A DNA stretch of 64,000 nt from Anisakis pegreffii (GCA_035041965.1 JAPYMA010001197.1:34958-98957); one strand, 5' to 3'. Numbered from the stretch's first letter, positions 25,589-48,200 are shown. Notes: generated by a model not told the origin, from the letters alone. A program made the numbers and translations.

Positions 25589-25677
25589 TGCATAATTTGG
25601 ATTTATGCTATAGCTCAATTATTTTATCATATTTCTGTGATCATACAATATATGCAAATTTATTCGTAAGAAGTTGT

Positions 25678-25685
25678 TATAAAAG
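25678..25685 (+). promoter_or_regulatory. TATA-like element upstream of family member C
   Basis: TATAAAAG at the position matching 21357-21364 in copy 1. A promoter role is inferred. Confidence 0.35.
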
Positions 25686-26062
25686 AGACGTGTTTTTGAG
25701 AACAAATATCTTGTATCGTTACTATCAGGCGGTGGGCGTCGAAGGGCTTGTACTCGGCTCCGAGTAAGCTCTTTCGGGATGTTCTTTGAAGATGCAGAGA
25801 GGAGTTGGGGCGGTTGCAAGACCGCACTCATTCCTTATTTATAAGTAGTTGTTCATTTAGTCCTGTCGAAGCATATTTCCTCGAGGGCGTGATTTTAGTC
25901 GACTGAAGATGAGATTAAGAATAATTGTGAATGCCCACATCAGTATTACGTACATTTCCTTGCTGTGCAATCATTATCATCCTGACTGCGCGACCAGTTG
26001 GGATGAAGGTTCATGGAAACATGCAAATGAGAAAAATTCCGCTTAAGGTTTCTTTTAAAACA

Positions 26063-26071
26063 TTTCTTCAG
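26063..26071 (+). promoter_or_regulatory. Likely trans-splice acceptor of family member C
   Basis: TTTCTTCAG before AAGTAAAAATG, 8 nt upstream of the start codon. Same layout as member B. Confidence 0.55.
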
Positions 26072-26079
26072 AAGTAAAA

Positions 26080-27367
26080 ATGCTGAAGATACTCTTCATA
26101 TGCATACTGATCGTCGCGTCAACTCACTGTGAACTTATCGACTCTTCGGAACAGCCAGCCAGTAGCGTTAAATTCGCTGAAATAAAACCGTTTTATATAA
26201 ACAATAAAGCGGTTCGTTTCATTCCGTTTGCACACACATATTTGTTAGTGAATAATTAACACTTTTGATAAATGTTTTGTTATCGATTCATCGTTGTTAT
26301 CACATTTTATCACTTTCATGAGCATCGTTTCATCATTGTGGTCACTGTTCTACCTTTATTATTGGTTGATCTTTGTTATAGTATAATTGCTGATAGGAGT
26401 TTTGTTACTACTATCAATATTTTCTTTCAGACATTATGATCACCATTTCTGTTGTTTTGGTTGTGAGCCTCGAGGAAGGTCGTCGTATCGTTCGATTGTT
26501 TAGAATTGATCGACATACATATAGTCACGGATGGATAATTCGAGAAATATTTTTGTTTTCTATTGATGAAGATAATGTACAGGAATTTGTGATGAGCGTG
26601 GAAGCTGTGAAAAAGCTTTTAGCGAATCTCACTGCACAAGCGCCCGAGTTGGAGAAACGCGCGAATGACGAACAAAAAGTGGCGTTGGATAAACTCGACA
26701 ACATGACTAAACTAGTGGAAGACTTCGAGAACAGAGTTGTTCATTAAGCATCATTTCTTTTATTCCATTATGCAGCACTGAGCCTTAAATATCATTGAGT
26801 TTCATTATGACCATTATTTTCATGCCATTGTTTCCCTACTAGTCACTGAGTATGCATCCATTGATACTAATTTCAGTAGGCTATACTATATTAATGGTGA
26901 TAATAACAATGATACGAATCATGAAGTGTGAATATGAGATGGTTTGTTGAGATTCTAGTGAAACCGACTGCCATCAACTGACGACGGGTTTGGGGGTTTA
27001 AAATTTCTCGGGTCTCAATAATCAACTGTTCAGCTTCAAATATTGATTAATCAGGAAGGAATTGATCACTATCCTAAAATATTCAAATTTATCAGCGGAT
27101 TCATTTGTCGGAAAACAAATAATGTTCGCTTTCGATTTTCAGTTGAATTCCACTGAAACGTTCGAAAAGATGAAAGATGAATATGAATTCCTCCTTGATC
27201 ACCTTTTGTTAGAGGGCGGTATATCGACCCTGGTGGATCTAACAAAACCACCTAAACAATCTAAACTGGCTGACGCAAGTGGTGCTTCGTCGTATTTTGC
27301 AATAGCACTTCCTCTGATTGTTCCACTCGAAATTGTACTCTCTGATGCAAACAGTAGACTCACCTGA
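26080..27367 (+). CDS. Small secreted protein with hydrophobic C-terminal segment (family member C)
   Basis: Exons 26080-26211, 26583-26735 and 27143-27367 give 44+51+74 = 169 residues, phase-0 introns. The signal peptide is MLKILFICILIVASTHCELI. Structure is as in member B, but exon 3 lacks six codons near its start and keeps only one sequon (NST). By hand alignment with B: exon 1 has 8 amino-acid changes and 1 silent codon, exon 2 has 10 and 0, exon 3 has 23 and 6. The hydrophobic run is interrupted by Glu (ALPLIVPLEIVL), which would weaken a membrane or GPI role. The tail SDANSRLT is retained. It shares signal-peptide position, helix pattern and intron phases with members A and B. The function is unknown. 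Confidence 0.8.
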
Positions 27368-28320
27368 TGCAAAGATCTTTTAAAATTAGTGGGATCATGT
27401 TGGTTGAGTGTGATGTGACTAGAGATTTGAATGCAGTTCGGGAATGAACATTAATCACTTCGTTGAAATGAGATTAGTTGAGTGATTAACGGAGTTGATT
27501 TTGGTTGAATGAAACATTTTTGAGTGGAGGATCATCAATGAAAATAAAGGATTGAAAATAAAGGTATTCTACCGACTGATATGAGAGATTAGATAGATTT
27601 AAAAGCACTATCGATCTGATTTGATCTTGTTCGATATGATATTTTTAAGAACCTTTATAACACAAGTGGACTGCATTTATATTAAAATATCATTTCTGAT
27701 CGGGAGAGTAGCAATTTCACCATCTCATTTTATGAAAACACAATTGAATTCACTAATTGCTGCAGTTGATTCGTGAACTCCTAACTTCGAAAATTGTTTG
27801 AATTCAATCACTCAGTTCACCACGCATCTTCTGAATATCTGTCTGAAGACAATGCATAATGCGTACGTATCACTGTGACTTGATTCATGCACTGAATTTG
27901 TGTCTATTTGGAAATTGACTACTTATGCTCACAAGTACTTTTCCATATATGTATGCATTAAAATTCGTACTGATTCCGACGAGTTCTTCTGTGTTCCATT
28001 ATCATTTCCGACGCTTCAAATGGACAAATTCATAATCGCTTAACTTTTGCAATTGGTAACGGGTGACTTCTCGTAAACGAATAAACTATTTGATGAAGTT
28101 TTCCATTCATATCCATTTCAATTTCCTCGCATTTTGAATATTTACATTTGGTGACATTCTGAATCATCGGAGTGACTTCTGATCGTATAGTTCTGTATAT
28201 TAGAATTCTTTCATGGCGATAGTAATTAAGCGACGACGAACTGTTTATGATTATAACTTTCGTAGCGATGGTCAGTAGAAAGTATTTTCACAAAGTTTTA
28301 TATGTAATTCAAATAGAATG

Positions 28321-30377
28321 ATAGTCATTTTTACAGCAGACTTCATCCACTGACATTTTTCACGTCTTCCGCGTTCGATAACTGGGAAACTTTTTGAACG
28401 ATGACATATTGAACGCAGTGAAGTTATAGAAACGAAGTAGAGAAATTGTCTGGAATATAAAAGGTGGTTCGAAGTAATTAAAACATTGAATTGCAACCAC
28501 CGCCTAAAGTGACACAATCCTAATATTATTCAACTTATGAACTTTTCATTTGCCTAATCCAGCATTCAGTTGTTGATTCGAAACTTCCAAGGCCACAGTG
28601 AACGAACTCATCAACTCGTATTCTACTTATTGAATACGCACTCTGGACTGCCGTCAAAATTCAATTTGGTAACATTGAACAAACGGAAACCATGATGAAA
28701 TCGCTTGTTAGCACAAATCATATTCATGAGAAACGGCTTAAAATTGCTTATCGTGAGAAATGATTCACGAAATGATTCTTTTCATGTTATCACTGGTCGT
28801 GAGAAACATCAAATGGATTTTGTCCTTATTCGAAGAAAACAGATGTTATTCTTTGCTTGTGTTCAGTCGGAGGTGTTCATCTTGAATGATCAATGTTCAA
28901 ACAATAACAATCAACAAATAGTGTATCAGTTAAAAACCATTTTAAAAACAAACACAAGACGAATAATCAGATACTATTCATATTTGATTGATAATGAGAC
29001 CATGTCAAGTAGAGCGCAACACAACAAAATACATTCAAAAAAATTTTCAGCATTCCAATACAAAATTATTATTACTATTATTACCACGAAGCGAACAATT
29101 CCTTCTTATCATCAATAGCAAAGTTTCGATCCGTTTTCAAGTTTCGAATTAGTAAGAATGTGAAGAAAAGCTCATGACAGACATTTCAAAGGAATTCAAA
29201 GAGTTTTGTCAGCTCAAACTGCCGGCTGATCTTTTCCATGCAAAAAACTCAAAAACTACTCGAAAACTTTTTCAACGATCCGTCTACATACCAAGAATTG
29301 ATGATTAAACAAAATCCCGTCTGTTGATTTCTCACGAAGCGACTTTCTGCTCTCAATTCAGTAGCAACCACCACGCAGTCTTTATGAATATGAGAAGAAT
29401 TCATCCCTCATCAAATATCTCACCATTCAAAATGGCTCAAAGTAATCGTTTTCCCAACATAAACACCCTATTACTTTCGCCTCAACGCGAAATGGCACAT
29501 AGTGAAAATCCGAATAAAAGGATCAATAAACAACGAAAACGAATGAATCGTACGGAATGTGAGTTACAAACTCACAAACGATAACCCAAACAAATGAAAG
29601 CATTCACCTACAGCAAACAAATACGTTCAAACACAGACCACAACAAAATTCCAAAGCATTTCATTCATAACAACACACAACGATCGATCACAAACAATGA
29701 GTAATAATAATAATAATGATAAAAGTAAAAATAACAATAATAATAATCACTATTACATTATATTACTACTTATTACTACCAAACAACACCAGTAATGATA
29801 ACAACTTTAATAATAAATGCACAAAATAATTATATTTATGCGATATATACGTGTCATTACTTCGAATAAGAGCAGAACAACAACAGACACAAGTAGAATC
29901 TCTTGCAAGTCGACCAACACAATAACCGATAATAAATGAATGACTTTACAGAAGTAATCAACTCAAACTAACACTTTCAGCTGCAAATCACTACGTCGAG
30001 TTGATTCATCGTGAATACCTTCACAGTCGCTGATTGCATTCAATAATTCCACATATTCACACCAGACCGATCAGATTATTGTACATAACACGTTATACCA
30101 TATTAAAACATTAATAATGACGAAATCACTCAGTAAAATAGTAACAATAACAATCACTATGATAATAGTAATGGTAATAGTAACTGTAATATTTATAGTG
30201 ATAATAATAACAGTATTAATAATAACAATAATAATAACAGTAATAATAATAGTAATATTAACAATAATATGGTAACAGCAATAACAAATACAAACTCAAT
30301 AATGCTCAAATCATAATAATAATAATAAGAGCAATAATAATAATGATACAGACATCAATAAAGAGTAAAATAAAGGA
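28321..30377. other. Intergenic tract, A-rich with AAT/AAC microsatellites
   Basis: No gene recognised. It holds the 29597-29660 repeat and microsatellite tracts at 29700-29830 and 30130-30350. The 3' UTR of hcf-1 (minus strand) should occupy its right end. A 137-codon plus-strand frame at 28705-29118 is AT-driven (Lys, Asn, Ile-rich) and has no motif. Confidence 0.5.
29597..29660 (+). repeat. Dispersed 63-bp repeat, copy 2
   Basis: Near-identical to 24082-24146, with a few substitutions. Confidence 0.85.
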
Positions 30378-39819
<9,442 letters not shown>

Positions 39820-39865
39820 CACTTCAACGATTTGAAAAATTCAGTTTTGACACTCTTCAAAATAC

Positions 39866-39875
39866 CTGAAATAAG
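39866..39875 (-). promoter_or_regulatory. Likely trans-splice acceptor of hcf-1
   Basis: On the minus strand CTTATTTCAG ends here, 46 nt upstream of the ATG, with an in-frame stop between it and the ATG. It could instead be the acceptor of a 5' UTR intron. Confidence 0.45.
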
Positions 39876-40646
39876 TCATATTCTTGCCAAAAAAACTCAA
39901 AATTCTCGTTGAAAACGACCCACAAAAATAATCCGGAACAATATAAACACGAAAATATCAAACGTAATTAACAATTCAGTGAATCATTCGCTAGAAAAAA
40001 GTTATCTCTCATAAATGAACGCGAACTTTGAATGTTACAAAATGGAACATCATAAATCTGATGTAAAAATGTTCAAGAATGCAGTGCAAAGTGAAAATGC
40101 AAGAAAAACTGTGCAATTTCCCCATACATTCGGTCTTTTTCTTGCAAATTAGAATTAATTATGTTCGTGATTTGTGTTTAAATAGCCATCGCTGGCGTCA
40201 ACACCGTACCGAATGCTCTGTTTGAGAACGCCTTTCAAACTTGCTCTCTCATGCAGCATGCAGCAAACCTCATAGATCGCTAACACACTCGTTTATTCGT
40301 TCAAAAATTCCACAATTGGATTCGTTCTAATGAAAAGTTACGAAATGAGAAAACAAATCGAGAAATTTGCATGAAAGTTTTTGTTTTTCTGACAGTGAAG
40401 GAATAATAATACACATATTTATATATGAGATAAGAGGATTCACAGCGTCAGCAGTAACCGTTAAAATTAGAGATCCGAAAGCATTTCCATAGCAAAATAT
40501 GCGTTTTACGGAAGTATTATGGTAATTTCACAAGATTATTACACAAATTTCAGATGCTTAATATTACAGGTGAATGTCATATTGCATTTTACAGACGAGC
40601 GATGCTTAACTCCATGAGATCAGATGAGCAGTGTAATTCATAATGC

Positions 40647-41169
40647 TTTCAGGGTGAAGGAACAATGTTTGAGCTATGAGACTAGGCACATTTTGTAGAG
40701 CTTGAAGAGCTCTATAAAATGAGTTGGTTTCAAATATATAAATACTGACCACTTACGGAAGTTATGAGGGTTTGAAAGTGGATTTAAAAAGTTCCGAGTC
40801 GAACTTCAATTGCAGCATCAACGCTGACGATTCGATGCTCTTCAAATAACTCCACCTTTCATATTTCATTTAAACGTTTTTGTTAACAGTGAAGTTAGAT
40901 AATCATCAAGATTTCAATTTCAGTTACATATGTAACTGATTGGAACGCTGCGTTGATCTTCACGTGAAGCCATTGTTCCTTCACCCTGAAATTTGATACT
41001 TTTTCTGTGAACTTGCATTTTTTTCACGACTTTTCCACTTTCAAACCCTCATAACTTCCGTAAGTGGTCAGTATTTCTATGTTTGAAACTGATTCATTTT
41101 ATAGAGCTCTTCAAACTCTACAAAATGTGTCTAGTCCCATAGCTCAAACATTGTTCCTTCACCCTGAAA
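40647..41169. mobile_element. Foldback (inverted-repeat) element between hcf-1 and wdr82
   Basis: Arms 40647-40781 and 41035-41169 are both 135 nt and about 90% identical as inverted repeats (outer end TTTCAGGGTGAAGGAACAA). They flank a 253-bp loop. The loop carries a third copy of the outer end at 40971-41000, in direct orientation to 41149-41178, and a perfect 18-bp palindrome (CAGTTACATATGTAACTG) at 40921-40938. There is no coding capacity. The structure fits a MITE or foldback transposon; target-site duplications are not evident to me. Confidence 0.8.
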
Positions 41170-41736
41170 TTTGGTACTACATAAATGTGTCTTTCATTTT
41201 TGTCCAACATTTTCTACTTTAAGACCGGTCAAGTTTTTTGATAATGGACAAATCTCAGAATATGATAGTTCATATGATAGAGAATTTTATTCTCTACAAA
41301 ATGGTCACAATTTCTTTAATCACTCCGCAATGAATCACCCCTCAAAACGGTCCTTTCCCGATATACCATCGGTATAAATTTTGCTCTTTCAAGAGCTCAA
41401 TTACTCGTTGACCTGCGATTGCGCATGCTCTTCGCTGACTCCGCCCCTGCGCTCAGACGCGTTTTTATGGCGAAGTGCGACGACGCCTTCGTACTTATGC
41501 TGGAAACTTAATCTGAGAATAACCTCGTGGAACCTGGAAGGAGGGTATCCTATAAATAAATTCCGATTCTTGAAATATTTAATACCTGAATATGCGCAAA
41601 TTTCATGCTCGTCAGGGTTTCCTTCAATAGTTTTCACGTTTTTGATAAAACACGTTATCAAATCACGACAAGATAGGTCGGACAGTTTTCTGCTATTCCG
41701 TATTTTAAGTCATTTCCTTTCTGCATTTTATGGGAA

Positions 41737-41746
41737 GGTTTTTCAG
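41737..41746 (+). promoter_or_regulatory. Likely trans-splice acceptor of wdr82
   Basis: GGTTTTTCAG ends 20 nt before the ATG at 41767, a strong nematode acceptor with no upstream coding exon. Confidence 0.55.
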
Positions 41747-41766
41747 CCTGAATAGGTCATCGAAAA

Positions 41767-44700
41767 ATGAAGACGAGTGACAAAACAATTGCGAGTATGC
41801 GTCCAGCAAAAAGCTTCTCAGACAACCAGGTACATTTTCATGAATTTTTACGACTTATTCTGATTGTAATTCGTAAAAGTCATCAGGGCATAAGGTCGAA
41901 TGTCATAGAATGTTGATTCGTGATTCTTCTCGTTAATTTCTTCGCAACTTTGCATAAACATCAGAAATTACTCTTGTTTCAACGCATTCATTGTCAGTAT
42001 CGGATTGAACAGTTAAATATAAATCATCTTCAGAGAAGAACCAATTATAGGCGAGAATAAACAGTCTCGACTTCAGTGCAGATGGCTTGCAAATGATTTC
42101 ATCCTCGGACGATGATTCGATTGTGATGTACGATTGCAGTACTGGTCAAAAGAGTCGATCGGTCAGTTCGTGATCATTCAATTGTTATGCATATATTTGG
42201 TGCTTCGCCATTTTTTCGTTGCTGATTTTGACATTTATATGTCAGTTTCCTTCATTGAAAATCTTAACCCAACTGTCTTGTGGTCCTATTGCACTGTGAA
42301 AGTTAAAATTCAAAAGAACGAAGCGTGATATCGATACAACATTTAAATAAAAGTTTCTATATTGGTCATATTATCAACAGTATCGAAAGTTCTAAATGTG
42401 GGCTATTTTTGAAATGTTATCGTTAAGGAGCACTTGTGTTATTGTTCTCTCTCAAGTTGTTCTGTAGTCAGTGAAATTCAAAAGTCGTTCATATTGGTCA
42501 TGTCAAATTATGTGATGTAGTTAAACAGCTGCATCGAGCAGAAGATATTAAATTCGTTAGATAAGCTCATAATTCTCGTGTAGTTAGTAGTGAATGTTAA
42601 AAGTTTCTCGTTCATTCGAACAAAAAAATTGTAATCGTGATTCATTCAGGTAAATAGTAAAAAATACGGTGTCGATTTAATTCAGTTCGCCCACAACACG
42701 TCAAATGCGATACACTGCTCCACTAAAGTTGATGGTAAGTGCCGAATTTCTGTTGGAATGAGTTAGCTGATGGCGGCAAGTTCACTTTAATCTAAGCGAT
42801 TGCTGAGATGAGTCTGAAATCAACTGGCACAATTCTAGAGCTCTTAAGCGATATCAAAGATAAAGTTCTTAAATGAACAGTTTCATTTGAAACTGTGATA
42901 TACATAACTGGAAATTAAGTTTTTTCGAGAAGGTTATATTCACGTATTTTTGATGTGCCGTCAACTTTCGGAAGTTTCATTCATCAAATATTTCAGATGT
43001 TATTCGATATCTGTCACTTCACGACAACAAATATATTCGGTATTTTCCAGGACATCAAAAGAAGTTAGTGAATTTGTTTTATAGTTTTCATTCTGCAGTT
43101 TAACAATAGAGGAACGAAAAAGTTTGGTAGCTATGTACGATAGTAACATTGCTTCACATGGTAGTTGTAAATGTTCTAAGATGAATATAGATTCTGATCG
43201 AATTGGCCAGTTCATTTCAGTCGTCAAGGATTTTCTAATGTAAATGTGACTTCAGAGTTGTCACGCTATGTATGTCACCGCTAGATGATATGTTTCTGTC
43301 GGGCTCACTTGACAAGACCATTCGCCTTTGGGATCTACGAATGCAGAGCTGTCAGGTTCGTTTGAGTGATGAACTCTTTGATAGGAAGAGATTGTTATGT
43401 GGGCGAATTCTTTATTTATGATAATCAGTGACATTTGACGGTCTACCGAATTCCTTGCCTAGGAAAAGAGATAGTCTAAGGTTGGATTAGACGAATGCTG
43501 TTTAGAATAAGACCGAAAACATTGGAACGACCCTTGGCTGTATGCAAGCATCTGATATAGCGTTGGGTTTTATGAATAATGCGAAGATTTCGTCGACATA
43601 TTGAATTGAGTTTTCACTGAATGTAATGCATACAGTGAGTGGATATGTCTTCATTTATACGTTGAAAAATAGCTTTTTTACATATGAAAAATTTGGAGGT
43701 GTTGAATCATCGATCTTATTTAGGGTTTGATGCATGTTCCATCACGGCCAGTGGCTGCGTTTGATCCTGAAGGATTAATATTTGCTGCTGGCATCAACTC
43801 GGACACCATAAAATTATACGATCTCCGGTCATTCGATAAGGTTCTGGAAGGATTCTGTTTTTTAAATTGAGTTTTTGAAAGTCATGTATTAATAGTCACT
43901 GCTAGATGTAATTTGTAAACATTTCGTTGATTTTGGCCGAAATATTTTGAAAATTTGTTAGTGAAAGTGCTCTCAGGCAGCTGAATGAACATTGAAAATT
44001 TGCAGTTTCCTAATTTGATTTCATGAAATTTTAGGCAATGATTTGAAGATATTGATGACAAGTTTTGTTTGTTTGAATTATTATTAAATAACTGGTAGTT
44101 TAAGTACTGTGGAAAAACTCAGTGAGAAAATGTGGATGCTTTGATGAAATTCATTCAGTCAATGATAAGTTTTCAGGGTCCATTTATGACATTCAAAGTG
44201 GAGAGTGATTCAAAAGAGGGCGACTGGACAGGCCTGAAGTTTTCGCCTGATGGCAAGATGATCATGTTAACAACGAACGCTGCTTGTGTGACTCTTTTAG
44301 ATGCTTTCAAGGGAACACTGATTCACACACTTCGAGGTGTTTGTCCATTTTGAAATTTCAGATTCGAAAACTTTGATCTGAATGATCAGATTGATTTTTG
44401 AATTGTTCATAAATTTTTGTAAACATTGATGGATGTAATATTCTTTGGTTTGTTTGAAAAATGTCAAATTTGAGGTCATGAGAACAATAAAGGAATTGAA
44501 TTGGATGCGACCTTTTCGGCCGATGCGCAATACGTATTCAGTGGTTCAACGGATAGTTCAATCTGTGTTTGGTCTGCGGTGAGTGGGCAGCGTGTGGCAC
44601 GTCTCGTGTCAGGCCATTCTCCATTAATTCAAAAAGTCCTCTTCAATCCACGTTTCTTCATGTTGGCGACTGCTTGTACTATGCTGGTAGGTGTTTACGC

Positions 44701-45212
44701 TATCATTTATATTTCCCGTCTCATGAAAGTGATGGTGTTGTCTTGTATGGAATAAAGAATAGGTAATGCGGAATTGAACCGAGTATTCAATAGGAATATT
44801 TTGTGTGAATATACGTAATTGATGTTTAGTTTGCTTTAGTGGGAGTGACGTTGAGTTTCTTCGGTATTTTTTTTGCAAATATTCAACGTTACAAATAATT
44901 TTATTACAGTATTTATTGATTGATAACAGTAACAATGTTGAGTTTGATAAATATCTTGAATTGTTTGAACATATCTTGAAATTTCATTGGGGTATCGTGG
45001 GTTGAGCGAGATTTTGAGGAGGAATCATTATTGTGAGAATTGGAATTTTTGATGCGATTGTTGATGATGGCCAATTTTTTTGGGCTGATGGATATGTGAT
45101 AAGGTCCGTTGCCAGTATTGTCGTCATCAATATTGTTCATTATTCCGTTTATTGCTGTTGCTATCACTTTTAAACATTCCAGAATCTTTGGTTGCCAAGT
45201 GAGGAAGAATGA
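41767..45212 (+). CDS. wdr82: WDR82 / Swd2 WD-repeat protein, complete
   Basis: Nine exons: 41767-41829, 42051-42161, 42650-42734, 42997-43063, 43256-43355, 43724-43840, 44177-44336, 44475-44686, 45183-45212. The total is 945 nt, in frame: 314 aa, close to the usual 313 of the family. Diagnostic blocks: [102 protein letters not shown]. It ends NLWLPSEEE. Known: WDR82/Swd2 is a WD40 propeller of the SET1/COMPASS H3K4 methyltransferase and of the PNUTS-PP1 phosphatase complex; it acts at transcribed chromatin through RNA polymerase II. Exon 44475-44686 uses a TTTGAG acceptor; the last exon is only 30 nt. It is transcribed away from hcf-1. Confidence 0.97.
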
Positions 45213-48200
45213 TGACGATTATCTGAAATAATCATACTGAATCGATGATATAAAACTGATTCACTAATATGGTGTCATAATCATGAAAGCGGATTAATTT
45301 GGAGAGAAAAATGATGATATTCGAAGAAGAATTTAATTTCGTTAAGTGCTATTTGTCGTGAATTTTATTGTTGTATGTGAAGTGTTGTGTACATATTTGA
45401 TATAATGTAACAAATCTGAAATTATGTGAGATTGTCGTACTAAACGATGTTGTGGATGATAGGTTATCAGTGTGATGATTTCGTGTCATCTCTAAGCTGC
45501 AGTTTTAAGGATGAGTGCAATGAAATTGCACGGAAAATTGGATCTCGTGAATTTGAATTTCATAGTGATAACCAAAATTACGAATAGTTCTAGATTCATT
45601 CTGGAGCGTAGGCTTTTTCTGGATATTAGTAGTAGAGCTTTGGCATATCCTGTTGATGATCCGGGGGACCTGAAAATATGTAGTTTGGGAGCATGAGACA
45701 TTTTGACAGTGTAGAGCTGATGGTAAACTGTGCTGACGGTTGATGGGTGGCTTTTGTTTGACACTTGTGAAGACACGCCGACAAAATTTGAAACGCGTGA
45801 ATTCTAGAGTGCCAAGCAGTAACCATTCATTCATAGGGGCATTAGCGACATTTGATGGTATTCTTTTCATGATGATAATAATCTTCCTTGTGATAGTTTG
45901 ACTGATATCATTAGCAGAAACGGGAATTTCTGTAGTATGATTCAGTGGCCAAGAGGAATTCTCATTGTTGCACGCTGATCGTCTGAATGAATCAAAGAAT
46001 TCGAAAAGCGCAGCATTTTAGAGTGTGCAGGTTTCAACAATGTTAACATTCATTCCATGTCATCGAGAAATTATGCTCTGGAAGTATTTGGTTTCGATTA
46101 TTACTTTGTAAAGATTCGTGCTGTGTTGTTTTAGTATTTGGGTACCATCAGTCATAGGTTATCCGAGTATTTCACGAGAATTTTACCAGTTCTTGATTAT
46201 GCATATAAACACTGTACCCAGAAGAAGTTTGCGAGGTACAGCTCGCATCAAAAGTACTTTCGAAATCGATTATTTTTAATCGGAATGAAGATAACTGCAG
46301 AATGTTTCTATAAGAACATTCATCCTTTGATGGATTAAGAAATTAAGTGTAGCTTCATTTGTATTTGTTAAATATGGTGTCATCTTGGAACGCTTCAATT
46401 TCGACTGCAAGTTGAAGCGTTTTCTCGCCTTCACATTTGATCCTTTGCCCAAGCTCAGTGTTCATTTGTCTGCTAAAATCTTGAAAGCGCATCCATTTGT
46501 GAAAATTCGGACTTCACATCTAAATTATTGTTTTTATTGTGGATCTCTTATGCTATTGAATGAACGTGTTGACCACCTCATATTGTTAATTGTGTTGTTA
46601 TCATGAAAAAATAATAAACAATTCCGAGAACTTCAGATTTTGCTCAGAATCGTTATTCATTTTGCCATATTTTCATGTCATTTTAAACAGTTCCTACGAG
46701 AAAAGTGCATGCATTGCAATATTTCTATTCAAAGAATGCATGCAAACTGATGATAATGGTAAGGTGACACAGGAAAAGTGTGATTTGAGATGAACATATA
46801 CAAGCATGCATTCAGTGATTTTGTTCGTTGTGAATTAAGAAAAGAATGTTGAAATGAAGAAAAATGGGTAAAATTTAATATGAAGAAGGATAACTATTGA
46901 AGCAATAGTTATCCTTTTATTTTTGTGAATTCTTGTTGAATTTCTTCAACGATATATGTGAATGAGGATGATAGCGATATTGCTGTAACGATGCAATTTT
47001 GTAGTAGAATATGTTCGAGCCATTCATAGAATGGTGTCAGCCGAGCAATACCAAACAAGTTATGACGAGATTATGGGACAAGTTTTGAAACATTTCAGAA
47101 ATACCATCGTTGGGCAACAGATCTACCGAGTGCCACATTTCAGTAGGTATCACTGCTTCGTTTACTGTTATATTTAGGTGTTCATTCTAGCAATCAAAAA
47201 ACTTTGGTAATCACACTGTAGTATACGTTTACTTAATCACCGAATGATCATTACGTATTGAATGACTTCAAAAGAATTTGTAATCTTCATCAAACATTCA
47301 AAAAATCAGATCAGTCATACGGTTAGATCAATTTTCAGTTTTATATCATAATGCCAATTGTGATGATAGTTACTGTTTAATCATTTCTCACTAAATTTCT
47401 CAGATAAAAATTAAAACAATGCGTTTTGTTTGAAGTCAGAAATAAATGATGTTTGGACGATTTGCACGAAATTGGTTGTCGTTGAAACAGTCAGATGTCG
47501 ATAAACCATGATCGGGAATTGATTTCACGTCACTCGAATAGTCTAAAAATTAGACTTGATTCAGAGAACACTCATGCGTTCTCATTCGTTTTGGGAATAT
47601 CTTTACGGTTTGATACAAATTCCAAAAAACATTATTAGCAACAGAATATTATGAAGAATAAGCAGTTCTTGTTGGTTTACGATTACATTCAATCAGTTGG
47701 CAGTAGTGTTGTCAGTTCAGTAATTCGAGTAGAATAATCATTTAAGTTCTTGGTGCTTAAGTTTCGAATTTTGAGTATTTTTGTCAGTGATCGAAATCAA
47801 AATTGCGTTTTTGGGAGCATTTGTTTGGATTGAGTACAAGTAAACCGAAATAAGTTAGAGCAAATGTCAATATAAAAAAAAAAACAAATAACAAACAACT
47901 AATAAATTCACATAAGAGAAATGTCTAAGAATTGTGAATGGATGACACCATATGTTTGAGAATTAAAATGCACATCTCAAATAAATTTCAAACAATGAAC
48001 AATAACCATATAAGATCCTTGTACACATTGTCAAATGAACTAATTTGTTGTGACATTGGAAAACATCTTGATGTTGACTACATGAAATTATTTCAATTTC
48101 ATTCAGTTCACTTTTCAGAATCAATTTTGAATTTGTGATAGAATGAAATGTGTGACTTTTTTCTTTGTCTTTTATCACAGCGTTTGGGTGGTAAAAATTT

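Larger units (their letters stand above)
25589..28320 (+). repeat. Segmental duplication, copy 2 (carries family member C)
   Basis: Second copy of 21268-24000 in direct orientation; about 1.6 kb of unrelated DNA separates the two. Similarity continues weakly to about 28386. Confidence 0.95.
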
